From assembly GCA_964017155.1 (NCBI GenBank), contig OZ024861.1:47011513-47075512 (forward strand): a stretch of DNA of 64,000 nucleotides, read 5' to 3'. The notes under the pieces were generated by a model. That model searched no databases. It was not told the origin of the DNA and saw only the letters and a program-made list of their open reading frames with translations. Origin of the DNA: Oasisia sp. SBJ-2009 (lineage: Eukaryota; Annelida; Polychaeta; Sabellida; Siboglinidae). This document shows positions 26,501 to 40,472 of the stretch, one piece after another. The position numbers were made by a program, and so were the translations under genes. How positions within the stretch are numbered: position 1 is the first letter of the stretch; the number at the start of each line of letters is the position of its first letter.

Positions 26501-29500
26501 TCACTTTTGCATAACCGCTTTTCATTGAAAATAGCTTTGGAGTAATGTCTATGTTTGAGTGCGCTATAAACTGGCCTATTTCCGTCAATTTAAAAGTCCA
26601 CCCACCATAATGACATTAGCAGCTAGTACGGCAACAACATACTTAAAGCGACATGGTCCATTCGTGGCTTTTTATTTTTATTGCAAAATCATGTTATACG
26701 GTATAAATTATACCTCTTATAGCGTAAAGACAGTCAAAATATGTATTCATGTATCATTTAGCGGTTGAAAATAGACGCAGTACGGGGTGCTTAACTCTGT
26801 TTACACATCGACCACGAGGTGTTTTCGAAACCGTTGTAGGCGTGGCTAAAAGCCCAGAAGGAAATGCATAATCACGCGATGCAGTATCACGTGAACACAA
26901 GTTGACGCCACTAACGCCACACCCAGCCAGGTGCACAGCTCCCAGTTGGTAAAGGGTGGGTGTCACTCGCAGCGATTTGAGTGACAGTGTATATAAACAT
27001 TCGACATTTGACTTTACAAAGTCAGTTTTGTTTCGATAAAACATTTATTGGTGGTCAGGACGCTACAATAGTTATAACTTACACTGATTAACATGATTTT
27101 GCAATAAAAATTAAAAGCCATGAACGGACCATGTCGCTTTAATGGATTTACTGACACTTTTAGGACAAATTCCTTGGCAACACCTGTGTAAGATGTCTTT
27201 CATTCTGAAAATTTTCATTCATCACAAATGCCACCCCGCACAGGTAGAAATAACATTTTAAAAGCTGTTTATAAAAGCTATTTACTTGTTATACGTTTTT
27301 GAAGCTAAAACACCCACTTCAATGACACATGACATAGTGACACGAGTGACATGGCAGCGTCACTAACCTGTCGACACTGCAGACGGACGTGTGGTGACTC
27401 GGCCATGATTGACAACTGCTCCACCTTTTGCAGCACATCTTCAATCTCGGCGACGACCAGTTTCCTCGACAGTATGGCCTGGAGATGGTATGAAACATCA
27501 TCAACATTTAATATGTTTTTCAATAATCTTTCCTAGGAACATCCCTTTTGGCACAAACTCGCAAAATATTACAAATTTTGCGTCATATTTTTTCAGATTT
27601 TACAGGTCATATATTTTAATACGCTCCCGCTACAAGAGTGATATTAGTGTTCCTGATACTTGGGTGGCGAAAGCATAATTATTGTTTAACTTTTAATCTA
27701 CCAATTATTACTGTCACTACTATTATCTTAATCTTGATATTTTTGTACTGAAATTTTGAGGAAAAAAAATTAGTTTTAATATTTATGGTTTATTTTAATT
27801 TTTATGTAAAGCTCTGTGAATGCTATTGCGCTACATATAAATTAAAGATTATTATTATTGTCATATGGAGCCTTCATTATAAATGCTATGGATATAGCTG
27901 AATAAAATAAAGATTATTATTATTGTTATATGGAGCCTTCATTATAGATGCTATGGATGTAGCAGAATAAAATAAAGATTATTATTATTGTTATATGGAG
28001 CCTTCATTATAAACGCTATGGACATAGCTGAATAAAATAAAGACTATTATTGTTATAAGGAGCCTTCATTATGAATGTTGTGGATATAGCTAGATAAAAT
28101 AAAGATTATTATTATTATTGTTATTCTAAGGGGCCTTTGGCAGAACCCAAGGCCATACAGTGCCTCACCTTGAGCAGTGAGAAGGCGGTCGCCTGCCGTG
28201 TGTAGTCGTGTATGTCCTGTTCCACGTATCCCAGAAGCACTTGCAGCTGCTCCGTTGAGATACTGTGATACCTGATGTCTCTCACCAGGACCGTCATTGT
28301 CTGGCACCGAAAATTAAACGTGACAACAAAGTCGTCAGTACTCATGTCCCGTACGTAAAGGTCACACACGGGCAAAGGTTACAGAAAATGACATGTGTTA
28401 ACATACTGTTGTGTTAGGAGTTTGTAAGCACACGAGTAAGTATTTTGTTGTTTAAATTTCGGCATATTTGCAAACAGTTTATCACAACAGTATCTAGAAA
28501 CGGAGTAATCAGATATGCTCCCCAATGCAAAACCAATCTGACAGAAATGATGTTAAATAATAATTTAAATGAGAAAAAAACATTACCAGTTGGTATAAAA
28601 TGTATTAAAGTATCAATTGGTGACAAATAAATTGTCACAAAATCACCACACAATGTATAAAAACCTGTTTTTCTGTGTTAACAGACCTGGAAAGAGAGAG
28701 TTAAGAGAGTTGGTAGGAGAAGAATTGAGAGTGAGTGAAGGAATGTTTTCAACCATATCCTTGACTACAGGATTCCACGAGGAACAACAACAGCAAGACT
28801 TTGAAATACTCCCCACATTACTGCGGGATGCACAATGTTTAGCTTGGATGTGACATAAGCTTAATTATTCAAAAACATACTAAAACACTGCCATATGTAC
28901 GAGTCATTCAAAATTCTTGGAATAACTCACCTTAAAACACATAACGACCAGTTCAAAATTCTCTCCCTTGGCGGCACCAGCTGCCGCGTAGTTGCTTAGC
29001 AACACAAACAAGTGGGCGGTGATTTTCTTGATGTGTTTCTTGAGGGCAGGCAGCGAAAACTTGAGCAGCCAGCCGAGGCATCGCATGGACGCTGTCGCCA
29101 CCTACAGGCAGACACATGAAACATGCCACGTTGCATTTCTGGAAGTTTACATTTTTTCAAGACAACATTTTTATTCTGAATAAATTAACCAAAAAAGAGG
29201 ATTATTGTAAATAAACGTGTAAAGTTTTTTTGGAATATTGCACAGATCTAAGTGATTCACATTTCAACTGTCATGATATGTTGTAAAATGACTGTAATTG
29301 TTTTAGTGTTCTCCGATCACGGACTACTGCATTCCCAGTGACTTGACATGAAAATCGACTGCATCACTTCAACTGAAGACTGTTGCAACAATACACTTTA
29401 TCAACAGGACCATCATCATAATATGTTCTGTCGTATGCAAGTATCACACATTGTATGACAGGGGTTGACAATAACGTTTTGTATTCACTGGCCCGGGGGG

Positions 29501-32500
29501 CCAGTGGATTTTAAAAGTTACTGGCCCGCCAAAAAAGTTACTGGCCCGAACTTTTTTTGTAGGAATACACATTTATTCTGATAAAAACAGGTACATTGTA
29601 CAATAAAATATATTTGTTTATATTTAGGACACTAAAATAGAAACGGCAGCTGAAATAAAAAATAAACATAAACGTGTTTTTGCCGTTTTCTAATTCTGTT
29701 GTATGTATTCTGTCAATAAAGTTCACCTTTATATTAATTACATACCTCTAAGTTATTTGTTTGCCATAACAAATGAGCCCCTATCGATTGTGAATCCCTT
29801 TTAATTTTGAAGACGCAGGATATGTTCGAAAATACACGATGTTTAGACCTTAGTAACGCCACTGGACTTTCACTGTTCGCCATGTTGTGTGGTACGAATA
29901 GAACCGCCAAACTGTCCTCTAACTGCTTGCGTAGACGGCATCCCCGCCCTTTGAACTGTATATACGGGAAATCCAAATAAATATTCAACCGATTATCTCC
30001 TTATTTGGCGTTCGCCGTTTTGACCGTCAGCTTCGGGGACTTCCGGCCGCTATGCGTGTGACACGAGGTGACCTAGATAATGCCATGGCGCTAGCTAGAC
30101 GACGTTGTGGTGGATCCTGTCACTGCCAAACATTATAAATTTACCGCAAGGTGTGAATTAATTTTAATCGGAGAAAGAAATGGAAGGCGACGATGGCGTG
30201 CATAGAAGTATTTGCTGCGGGCGACTGCTTAGCGCCGACAGCCGGAGGTCGAACGGGAAGCTGGTGATCGTTGACGTTGGTCACTTGGTGGCGTTTCGCC
30301 ATTTGCGGCATGGGCATGGCGAAATCCTGTGACAACTTGACGTTTTACTTACTGGAATGGATATATTTTGGAATAAACAAGTTAGAAAATTCAGCTACAA
30401 CACGACTATGTTTTATGTGAGTTATTACTTAGCCTATAGTTACGGTCTATAACTTTTTCGTTACTAATACTATTATTTAGTACAAGTTCACATGAAGTCC
30501 ACAAGGGGTCGTCGTGACATGCTCAACATATTTTGTCTATTAGTTTTACAGATTAGGATAGCAACAATAATAAAGGAGAACGCGAAATTCAATGACAAAT
30601 TTTATTTAGGTACCACTCGGCTATTACTTCAAAATCCGAAGCGTTATCTTAGGTAATTCACTAGTGAGGTGTCTGCCTCGCGTCTCCGCCTCACGTCGCC
30701 AGTAGCGACACCGTGCGAAGTTATGGAGAACTTGCAATTCGTAGACAAGATGGTGACTAGTTTCGACTGATAACTCGAGTCACGCTGTCACAGATTATGT
30801 TTAATTGTTGCGTAATGAGAGACAACTGATGGAAATTATATAAAACAATGGTGAATAATTCCATTGTAACTTGTTGAAACCAGTGGCCCGTCGGGCCAGT
30901 AAAATATAAAAACTGGTGGCCCGAACTGGCCCGACACCCTCAAAACACGCGTCGGACCATTGGGCCAGCGCTATTGTCGACCCCTGTATGATGTACTAAA
31001 ATGGTATTATATTTTATTCTGACAAATGTCCAAAATAGCAGCAAATAGATATGTCTTGAATTACATAATAAATAGGAATGATTCACACTAGTTTTCTTTT
31101 GTAAGCAACTACCATACTAATGGAGTGATGTTCTGATGACCTTGACATGATGTTATGATGACCTTCTCCGCTACTCACCCTGACATGTTTAGACTCAATG
31201 CACACTGTGAGTGTAGCAATGAAAGGGTCCAACAGTTTGAGGTGTTCAACTTTGACCCCTCCGACTTGACCCTTCTTCAAGAGCAGGACCAACAGCTGGA
31301 AACACAGGTGGATGAGACATCAAACAGGTGGATGGGACATCAAACAGGTGAATGAGACATCAAACAGGTGGATGGGACATCAAACAGGTGAATGAGACAT
31401 CAAACAGGTGGATGGGACATCAAACAGGTGGATGGGACATCAAACAGGTGGATGGGACATCAAACAGGTGGACGGGACATCAAACAGGTGGATGGGACAT
31501 CAAACAGGTGGATGGGACATCAAACAGGTGGACGGGACATCAAACAGGTGGACAAGACATCAAACAGGTGGACGGGACATCAAACAGGTGGATGAGACAT
31601 CAAACAGGTGGATGGGACATCAAACAGGTGGATGAGACATCAAACAGGTGGATGGGACATCAAACAGGTGGATGAGACATCAAACAGGTGGATGGGACAT
31701 CAAACAGGTGGACGGGACATCAAACAGGTGGACAAGACATCAAACAGGTGGACGGGACATCAAACAGGTGGATGAGACATCAAACAGGTGGATGGGACAT
31801 CAAACAGGTGGATGAGACATCAAACAGGTGGATGGGACATCAAACAGGTGAATGAGACATCAAACAGGTGGACGGGACATCAAACAGGTGGACGGGACAT
31901 CAAACAGGTGGACGGGACATCAAACAGGTGGACGGGACATCAAACAGGTGGACGGGACATCAAACAGGTGGATGGGACATCAAACAGGTGGATGGGACAT
32001 CAAACAGGTGGACGGGACATCAAACAGGTGGACGGGACATCAAACAGGTGGATGGGACATCAAACAGGTGGATGGGACATCAAACAGGTGGACAAGACAT
32101 CAAACAGGTGGATGGGACATCAAACAGGTGGACGGGACATCAAACAGGTGGATGGGACATCAAACAGGTGGATGGGACATCAAACAGGTGGACAAGACAT
32201 CAAACAGGTGGATGGGACATCAAACAGGTGGATGGGACATCAAACAGGTGGACAAGACATCAAACAGGTGGATGGGACATCAAACAGGTGGATGGGACAT
32301 CAAACAGGTGGACAAGACATCAAACAGGTGGATGGGACATCAAACAGGTGGATGGGACATCAAACAGGTGGACAAGATATCAAATAGGTGGACGGGACAT
32401 CAAATAGATAGATGAGACATTCTACACACAGGTGCATAAACTGCCAGTGGCATATATTCTCTAAACACAGATCTTTAACAGAAATTCAGATAGTTATAGC

Positions 32501-35500
32501 AATAATAAACTTAGACATTAATCCTCAAATGCCCCCCCCCCCCCCAACTCACCCACTTACTCACCCACCAACTTGCCCACCCACCAATTCACCAACTCAC
32601 CCACCCACCAACTCACTCTGCCACTCAACATTGAGGACATCCTATTTTGTCACCCAAACAGGAAGAAAACACCTAACGAGAAAACCCAATTTCTAAAAAC
32701 TGAACACCGTCCCGGCAGGGGTTAAACACCCCCCTGCAGTACTTTTATTCAGGAAGAAAAACACCTAACGAGAAAACCCACACAAAAATTTCTACCACGC
32801 AATATGTGAACATGTGATTCACTATACCAGTTCAAAAGACTCCTTAAAACTTATTTATTCAAAAGAGCTTTTCACTCATGAACATTGACGGACGTTTGAA
32901 GTTTTTAGGATTTACTTATTTATATATTTATTTATTATTCTGAGCTGCTGTTAGTACTTTTACATTCATAATAATTTATTATGTATTATTATTATAAATA
33001 TATATATACATATATATATATTTTTATTATAACTATCTGTGTTTTTATGATAACTTATATCGACATTTGATGCCATGTTTTAATGACTTTTAACTTTTAG
33101 TTTCTTTCTATGATTTCTTGTAACAGCGCCTTCGAACAAGGTAACTTGGATTTATGGCGCTATATAAATGCTTTTATTATTATTATTATTATTCACACCA
33201 GAAAGCCGAGATGACAGAACCATCGTCTCAGTCACAGCAGTTGGAGACCGACTCTATCTCTCACCTGCAGTCCAAACTCAATGATGATCGAGACGTTCGT
33301 CTTCACATGTGTCTTGGGCTTCTTCCCGCCCCTAGGGGGCTCTGGCTTCAGCAGCAGCTGATTCGGGGGACGCAGTGTCTCGGATTCAGTCTTCTTAGTG
33401 TCTGTGACCTTGCTACAATTGCAACAGATAACATTATTTGAACACCGTCCTGTCACAAATCAAGAAACATTTGGAGACACAAAACGTCTGGAATTTATAT
33501 AAACAAATATATGTGACACAGTGACTAGATGACTGAATAGTGGCCTGCGAAACGAGAAGAACAAAATTTCAGTCCACCCGCTGTCATTTTGAAATGTTGG
33601 CAATTTTACTCACCACATTTTGCTATCTTTCAGAAGTGACCCTAAAAGTCATTACGTCGTATAAAAAAATGTAAGTTCTTATATAGCGCAGTATCCAGTC
33701 CTCAGGACCGTTCAAAGCGCTTTACACTTTACTTCCCTGACAGACCTGTTCACTAAGACACCATCTCGGCTTCTCTGGGAAGCATCCAGCCGTACGCTAC
33801 AATTAATGTGTGAAGGCTGCTCGTACACATATCCACCACTGTCTATAGCCAGATACTCGTTTATACAGCTGAGTGAACTGGAGCAATATAGAGTGAACAA
33901 ACTTGCCCAAGGTTTTAACACCGCAGCCAGGATTCGAACCCGGGTTCTCGTAGTCGAGAGTCTGAAGCTCTACCCCTGAGCCATGGCACTCTGACGTATA
34001 ATCTAATGTCAAGTAATGGAAGGATCAGCCAGACTAACACAACTGTCTCAGTCAACAAAACACTCGTGGACAAGGCTGTCAAAGCACTTGCATTGATGAC
34101 AGGTACACATATACGATGTCTAGACGAAATGTTCCCGTACTTACAGCGCCACCTTGAGGCCAGGGAGGACCTCCTTGGTGAGTGCGTACACGAAGGTGAG
34201 CAGTGCGTCCACCGCCAGACTGTCATTGTCCACTAGGCCTTGACCGATCTGGTGTAGAGCGTCCGACACCTTCTTTGTCCGCTTGTGGCTGTGTGTAGTC
34301 TCCAACACCTGAAAGTAACACAGGTGTACAAAGTAACATGGTGTACAAATTAACATGGGTGTACACATTAATAGGGTGTACAAAGTAACAGGGTGTACAA
34401 CGTAATAAAGGTGTACAAAGTAACATGGGTGTACAATGTAATACAGGTGTACAAAGTAGCATGCTGTACAAAGTAACATGAGTGTACACTGCAAATTGGA
34501 TACGTAAAGTAACATTGGTGTACAAAGTAACACAAGTGTACAACGTTGCAGGGTGTACAAAGTAATACAGGTATAGAAAGGAAAATGCTGTGCAAAGCAA
34601 CACCAGTGTACAAAGTAAATGGGTGTACAAACTAAAACGGGTATGAAAAGTAACACAGGTGTACAAAGTAATAGCTACACCGCGAGACTGGTCTTTCACT
34701 GATAAGATGTATGCAATGTGTTTATCCTGAAAATGTCTATATGTTTAGGAATCTAAATTAACAATCGGTTCTGTAGTATGACCAAATCTGAATATGTTTC
34801 GGCTGTACACTATAAATAAGATACACAATATATCTCATAAAAAACAACACCCCATAACCTACACAACCGACATGAAACCCCACCTTACCCAAAAAATGCA
34901 CAATACATTCCACCTGACACACCCCACCACATACACTTCATATCACACCCTACACACCCGACACCCCCCACACACACCCGACACCCCCCACACACACCCG
35001 ACACCCCCACACCCCCGACACACCCGACACACCCGACACACATTCCACCCTACGATGCATCACAACTTACACATCCTACAACAAACACCACCACCCTACA
35101 TCCTGCCGTTCAACACACCACACCCAACAAACCCCACAACACACTCCACATCCCACCCTACACCCCACTCCCTCACATACTATACTCTGCCCTATACACC
35201 CTACAACACACTTCACCCTACCCACCTGTTTGAGGGGGGTAACCAGCAGTGCGAGTGAGGTCTTACTGACGAGTCTGGCCACGAGTCGATATGACTCATA
35301 ACTCTTGGTGCTGCGCGCCTCCATCAACTTGGACACGATCCCCTGAACCTCCTTCTCCTCCCCCACCTCCCCAAACAACTCCTCCGTGAACACCTGTCAC
35401 AGACACAGGACGTCATCATCATACAATATATGACGTCATCATACAATATATGACGTCATCATATAATGTATGACGTCATCATACAATGTATGACGTCATC

Positions 35501-36778
35501 ATACAATGTATGACGTCATCATACAATGTATGAGACATACAATGTATGATGTCCTCATACAATGTGTGACGTCATCATACAATGTATGACGTCATCATAC
35601 AATGTATGAGACATACAATGTATGATGTCCTCATACAATGTGTGACGTCATCATACAATGTACAACGTCATGAAACGATGTATGACGTCATCACACGATG
35701 TATGCTGACCGACCGACCGACCGACCGACCGACCGACCGACCGACCGACCGACCGACCGACCGACCGACCGACCGACCGACCGACCGACCGACCGACCGA
35801 CCGACCGACCGACCGACCGACCGACCGACCGACCGACCGACCGACCGACCGACCGACCGACCGACCGACCGGACCGACTTGAAACGCAAGGCTACATTGT
35901 ATATGAGTTTCTTACATGTAACTGAAGATATTGTGGAAATGGAAAAAAGCAGAAGTTTAACATTTATGAAGTGACTTCCCGGTTTCAAAACAGCAGCCAC
36001 AGAACGTATGAACAGTTGAAACGAATTACAACATAATAATAGGAAATTTGGACATTTTCACATTTGCACATATTTAGTAATCAGCAACTGATAATATCGG
36101 AACATTTTCCTTTTGAACATTACCTGGAAAAACGCAGGTATAAGAGCTACACAAAAAGAAATGTTAAATAAATAAATACATATCATTCATAATGAATTAT
36201 AAATTTAATAGAAATATGGACTAGGTACTTATTTAAGAAAGCATCTTAGACATTACTGCATGAGTGAGGACCAAGCACAACAGCCAGACAAGTGAACATG
36301 ACAAATCCTTATAACTCCTAAACTGACCTCGGTCAGCGAGGGTATACAGGGGTCAAGGTCACCAGCCTTGAGCTGACCACTCATGTTGCGGAGTAGTGAC
36401 CACACGGTGTAGGAGAGGATGTGGCGCTGAAACAACCAATCACATTGCGACATGTCAGTGGCACATCTGAACGAATGTGTAGGGTGAACTCTTGATGTTT
36501 TATTTGTTGCGTTTACTCAAAACGGCATTAAAAAGCAGTATAAAATTATAAAGACATGTTCAAATACTGGAATGTAAAATATGCATATATATATATATAT
36601 AATATATTATATATGTATATAAATATACACGGTGTATACATAATTATGAAAGCAGGGTGAACTATAGATCAAATGTAAGAATAAGGATACTTTTATTTGT
36701 TGCGTATATTCGAAACAGCATTAAAAAGCAGTATAAAATTATACAGATGTATTTAAATACTGGAATGTAAAATATGCC

Positions 36779-36832
<54 letters not shown>

Positions 36833-39800
36833 AATATATACTGTGTATACATAATTATGAAATAATAGCTGAAACAATAAATTATGGAATACATCTTACC
36901 ATGGTCATTTTATTTTACCTGTATTAAAATTACCATTTGACCTTCATATTATTTGTGCATTCTTTAATATGTTCACAATAATATATTTCTAAGAAAATAA
37001 TCTTATTGAATGTTCACATATTAATAACATGAACTCACCCAACATGTAGTTAATACATGGGGTACCTAGCTAGCTCTTCCTGCATGGTAGCTATTAGCTA
37101 ACAAGCATGTCAGCATCCTGCATGGTAGCTAACAAGCATGTCAGCATCCTGCATGGCAGCTAACAAGCATGTCAGCATCCTGCTTGGTAGCTAACAAGCA
37201 TGGTAGCTAGCAATCATATCAGCATCCTGCTTGGTAGCTAACAAGCATGTCAGCATCCTGCTTGGCAGCTAACAAGCATGGTAGCTAACAAGCATATCAG
37301 CATCCTGCTTGGTAGCTAACAAGCATGTCAGCATCCTGCTTGGCAGCTAACAAGCATGGTAGCTAACAAGCATGTCAGCATCCTGCTTGGTAGCTAACAA
37401 GCATATCAGCATCTTGCATGGTAGCTAACAAGCATGGTAGCTAACAAGCATATCAGCATCCTGCTTGGTAGATAACAAGCATGTCAGCATCCTGCTTGGT
37501 AGCTAACAAGCATATCAGCATCCTGCATGGTAGCTAACAAGCATATCAGCATCCTGCATGGTAGCTAACAAGCATGTCAGCATCCTGCATGGTAGCTAAC
37601 AAGCATAGCAGCATCCTGTTTGGTAGCTAACAAGCATGTCAGCATCCTGCATGGTAGCTAACAAGCATATCAGCATCCTGCATGGTAGCTACCAAGCATG
37701 TCAGCATCCTGATTGGTAGCTAACAAGCATGGTACCTAACAAGCATGTCAGCATCCTGCATGGTAGCTAACAAGCATATCAGCATCATGTTTGGTAGCTA
37801 ACAAGCATGTCAGCATCCTGCATGGTAGCTAACAAGCATGTCAGCATCCTGCATGGTAGCTAGCAAACATGTCAGCATACACACAGCCTGTAGCAACCAA
37901 CAGTAGCTAACACACTTGGTAGCTGACCAACTTAGTAGCTATTCCACCTGGTAGGCGATCTTCTTAATAGAGAGCCCACATGGTACCAATAAAGTGTATA
38001 GATAACCATATGGTAGCTGACACATGGAACCAATACAGTTACTTGGTAGCTCATATGGTAGCTGCCCTACTCAGTAGCTAGCCCACCTGGTAGCCCCTGA
38101 GCAGGGAGGCACGCAGCTCCTTGAGGACGAAGGAGAAGTAGCCGGGGCCGAGTGACTGCACGATCTTGATGAGTGTGTCACGTGATGTCTCACGGATGTC
38201 CTGGGCCCGTGACTGCAGGAAGTGACACACCTTCAGGAGGATGCTGCAAGGTCACACCAAGGTCAAACAGATGTGACACATGACTAACTCCTGCCTGCTA
38301 CGCCAAAAACAGCGACGTACTTAGACAACTCCATGTGAGCTACAAACTGTTGTCTCGGGATTGTCCCAATGATTTTGTGATTCTGGCGGAAACATAACTT
38401 CTAATAGATCATCTTTCAATGACCCGTTTTTATATTAATAAATAATAAAAACACAAAATACTAGTTACTAATGCGTTTTTGCAAATATTCTGACAGAATT
38501 GGGTCATCTCAGTAGTAAAGTCACCTCTCAATTAGGGCCACTGTGGGACAGTCCTTTTCCTCAACAGTATAGTATAGGAAGCTAATTATGTTAATAGGGT
38601 CACCTCGGTATTCAGGTCAGTTTTATCAAACACATCCATAATGAAATGTAGGTATACAATTACATGAAAAATTATTACGTTAACAAAATTACTTACAAAA
38701 TTTTTCCTCACATTACAGAGTTTAGCTTATCAAAGAATCCTTTTAAAGTGAAAGAAAATACTTTTAAAAAGAAGTGTCATCAGTAGTCATAGCTTTATGT
38801 AGAGACCCGTCCACCCGTCATTTGGATGGGTAAACACGAATATGGACGGGTAGAAATATGGGTGGACGGGTAAAAAATGAAGGAGCCAAAAAAGGTCTTC
38901 CAAAACCACAGATATTGTTAGTTATGCCTTAGAAGTGAGTGTAAATGGTGTCACATATGTGTTTGTAGCCCATTTCAGGTCATCAGGCACATTTGAAAGT
39001 TTGTAAGCTGGCTTAACAGTCAACATCCATGCGTCCACCAAAACATGTGTGACTGGCAATAATTTAATCCTGCATAAAGCCCTGTTAGTAGTTCCCTGAA
39101 TGTCACCCACCCCGGCAGGTTACGCTGCAGCGTGGTCTTGGGCAGAGACTGCAGCAGTTTGACCATCGCGAGGGCGATGGGCACTCGGAGGATCTCCTCG
39201 TCTTCCGCGTATTTGCTCGTCTTCGCCATCTTGTGTTCATCGTCTGACTTCGTCTGTCGTCATAGCAACGGTAACATCATAATTATAAATTTTTTTATAG
39301 TGCTGTATCCCGTGATGAATAGTTACTATGTGATATCGGGTTAACTCGCTATTAGTGGAGTTTGTCGTTGACTGCGCAGATGATTTTTAACATGGGTGCA
39401 TAGACAATAAGGTACAGGTTTTGTATTTTTAGTATTTTAGTATTACTAATACTAATATTATTTATTTATATTGAACATTTTTTACTTATTTATTTATTTT
39501 ACAACTACATCTCTATTTTATATTTTAAGGTAATCTGTATATTCCTGTAAAGTGTAATGCGCCTCTGAATGGATTTATTGCTAGAGATATGGCGTAGACA
39601 AATACTGTTATTTATTATTTTGTTTGAGATCATGCCATGATTTGTGTTGATACTTCTAACGATTAATATGCTTGGTTTGTGGACTATTTTAACATTACCA
39701 AACATAGTCCTTAGGCTTTCGAAAACTGCTTTAACTGTTGCATGTTAAAAACTACCCATCCTCTATTGACCTAATATCCAAAATATTACGACAACACAAA

Positions 39801-40421
39801 ATGGGTATCACAGATTAACACATTCGTATGACAGTAACCATGGCAACCAGACGACCTCCGACCCACCTTGTGCGTGAGACACTTGTGCAGCTGCGGCAGA
39901 ATCGACTTGACAATGACGCGGTGGATCCTCGTCGCCATTCCCTCGCTGCACACAACGACTCCACCAGGTGGCAGCACCTCGCCATTCCCCTTCTCCTTCT
40001 CCTCCTCCTCCTCCTCCTCTCCTCCCAGCTCCTTCAGCATCTCCTCCTCTCCCATTGGCTGCTCCTTGGGGTCCTCTTTTTTCTCGGCAGCTGTCGCAAT
40101 TTCCTTCCCTGATGCCGCCAACGTTTTCTTATTCGCTGCAGATGCACAAAAGATCACTAATTGAAACACAACTTAGTGACTTACTCAATGAAGTTAACTG
40201 ACCTAGTCTCCATGTTCCTGTTGCTTAGCAACAAGGTTCTTCAAGGCAACAAAATGGATGCCAAATATATGGAAAATTTAGATATGCCACTTTATATTTT
40301 AATGGAATTCTGGCCCTAACTTTTTCTTTTTCACAAAAACTTAATTATGATAAAATAATTGCTACATTATTTTATTAAAAACGCTTCCTCGCAACAAGAG
40401 TACAAATTTAACCAGTCTTTA

Positions 40422-40472
<51 letters not shown>

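Noticed and set aside
31352..32415. Overlapping plus-strand frames of up to 199 codons ([21 protein letters not shown])
   Set aside because: Translations of a 20-bp satellite in three phases, with no start context or homologue.
34794..35258. 154-codon His/Pro/Thr-rich plus frame
   Set aside because: Low-complexity CA/CCC tract in the w29-w30 intron.
35582..36000. PTDR / RSVG repeat proteins
   Set aside because: ACCG tetranucleotide artefacts on both strands.
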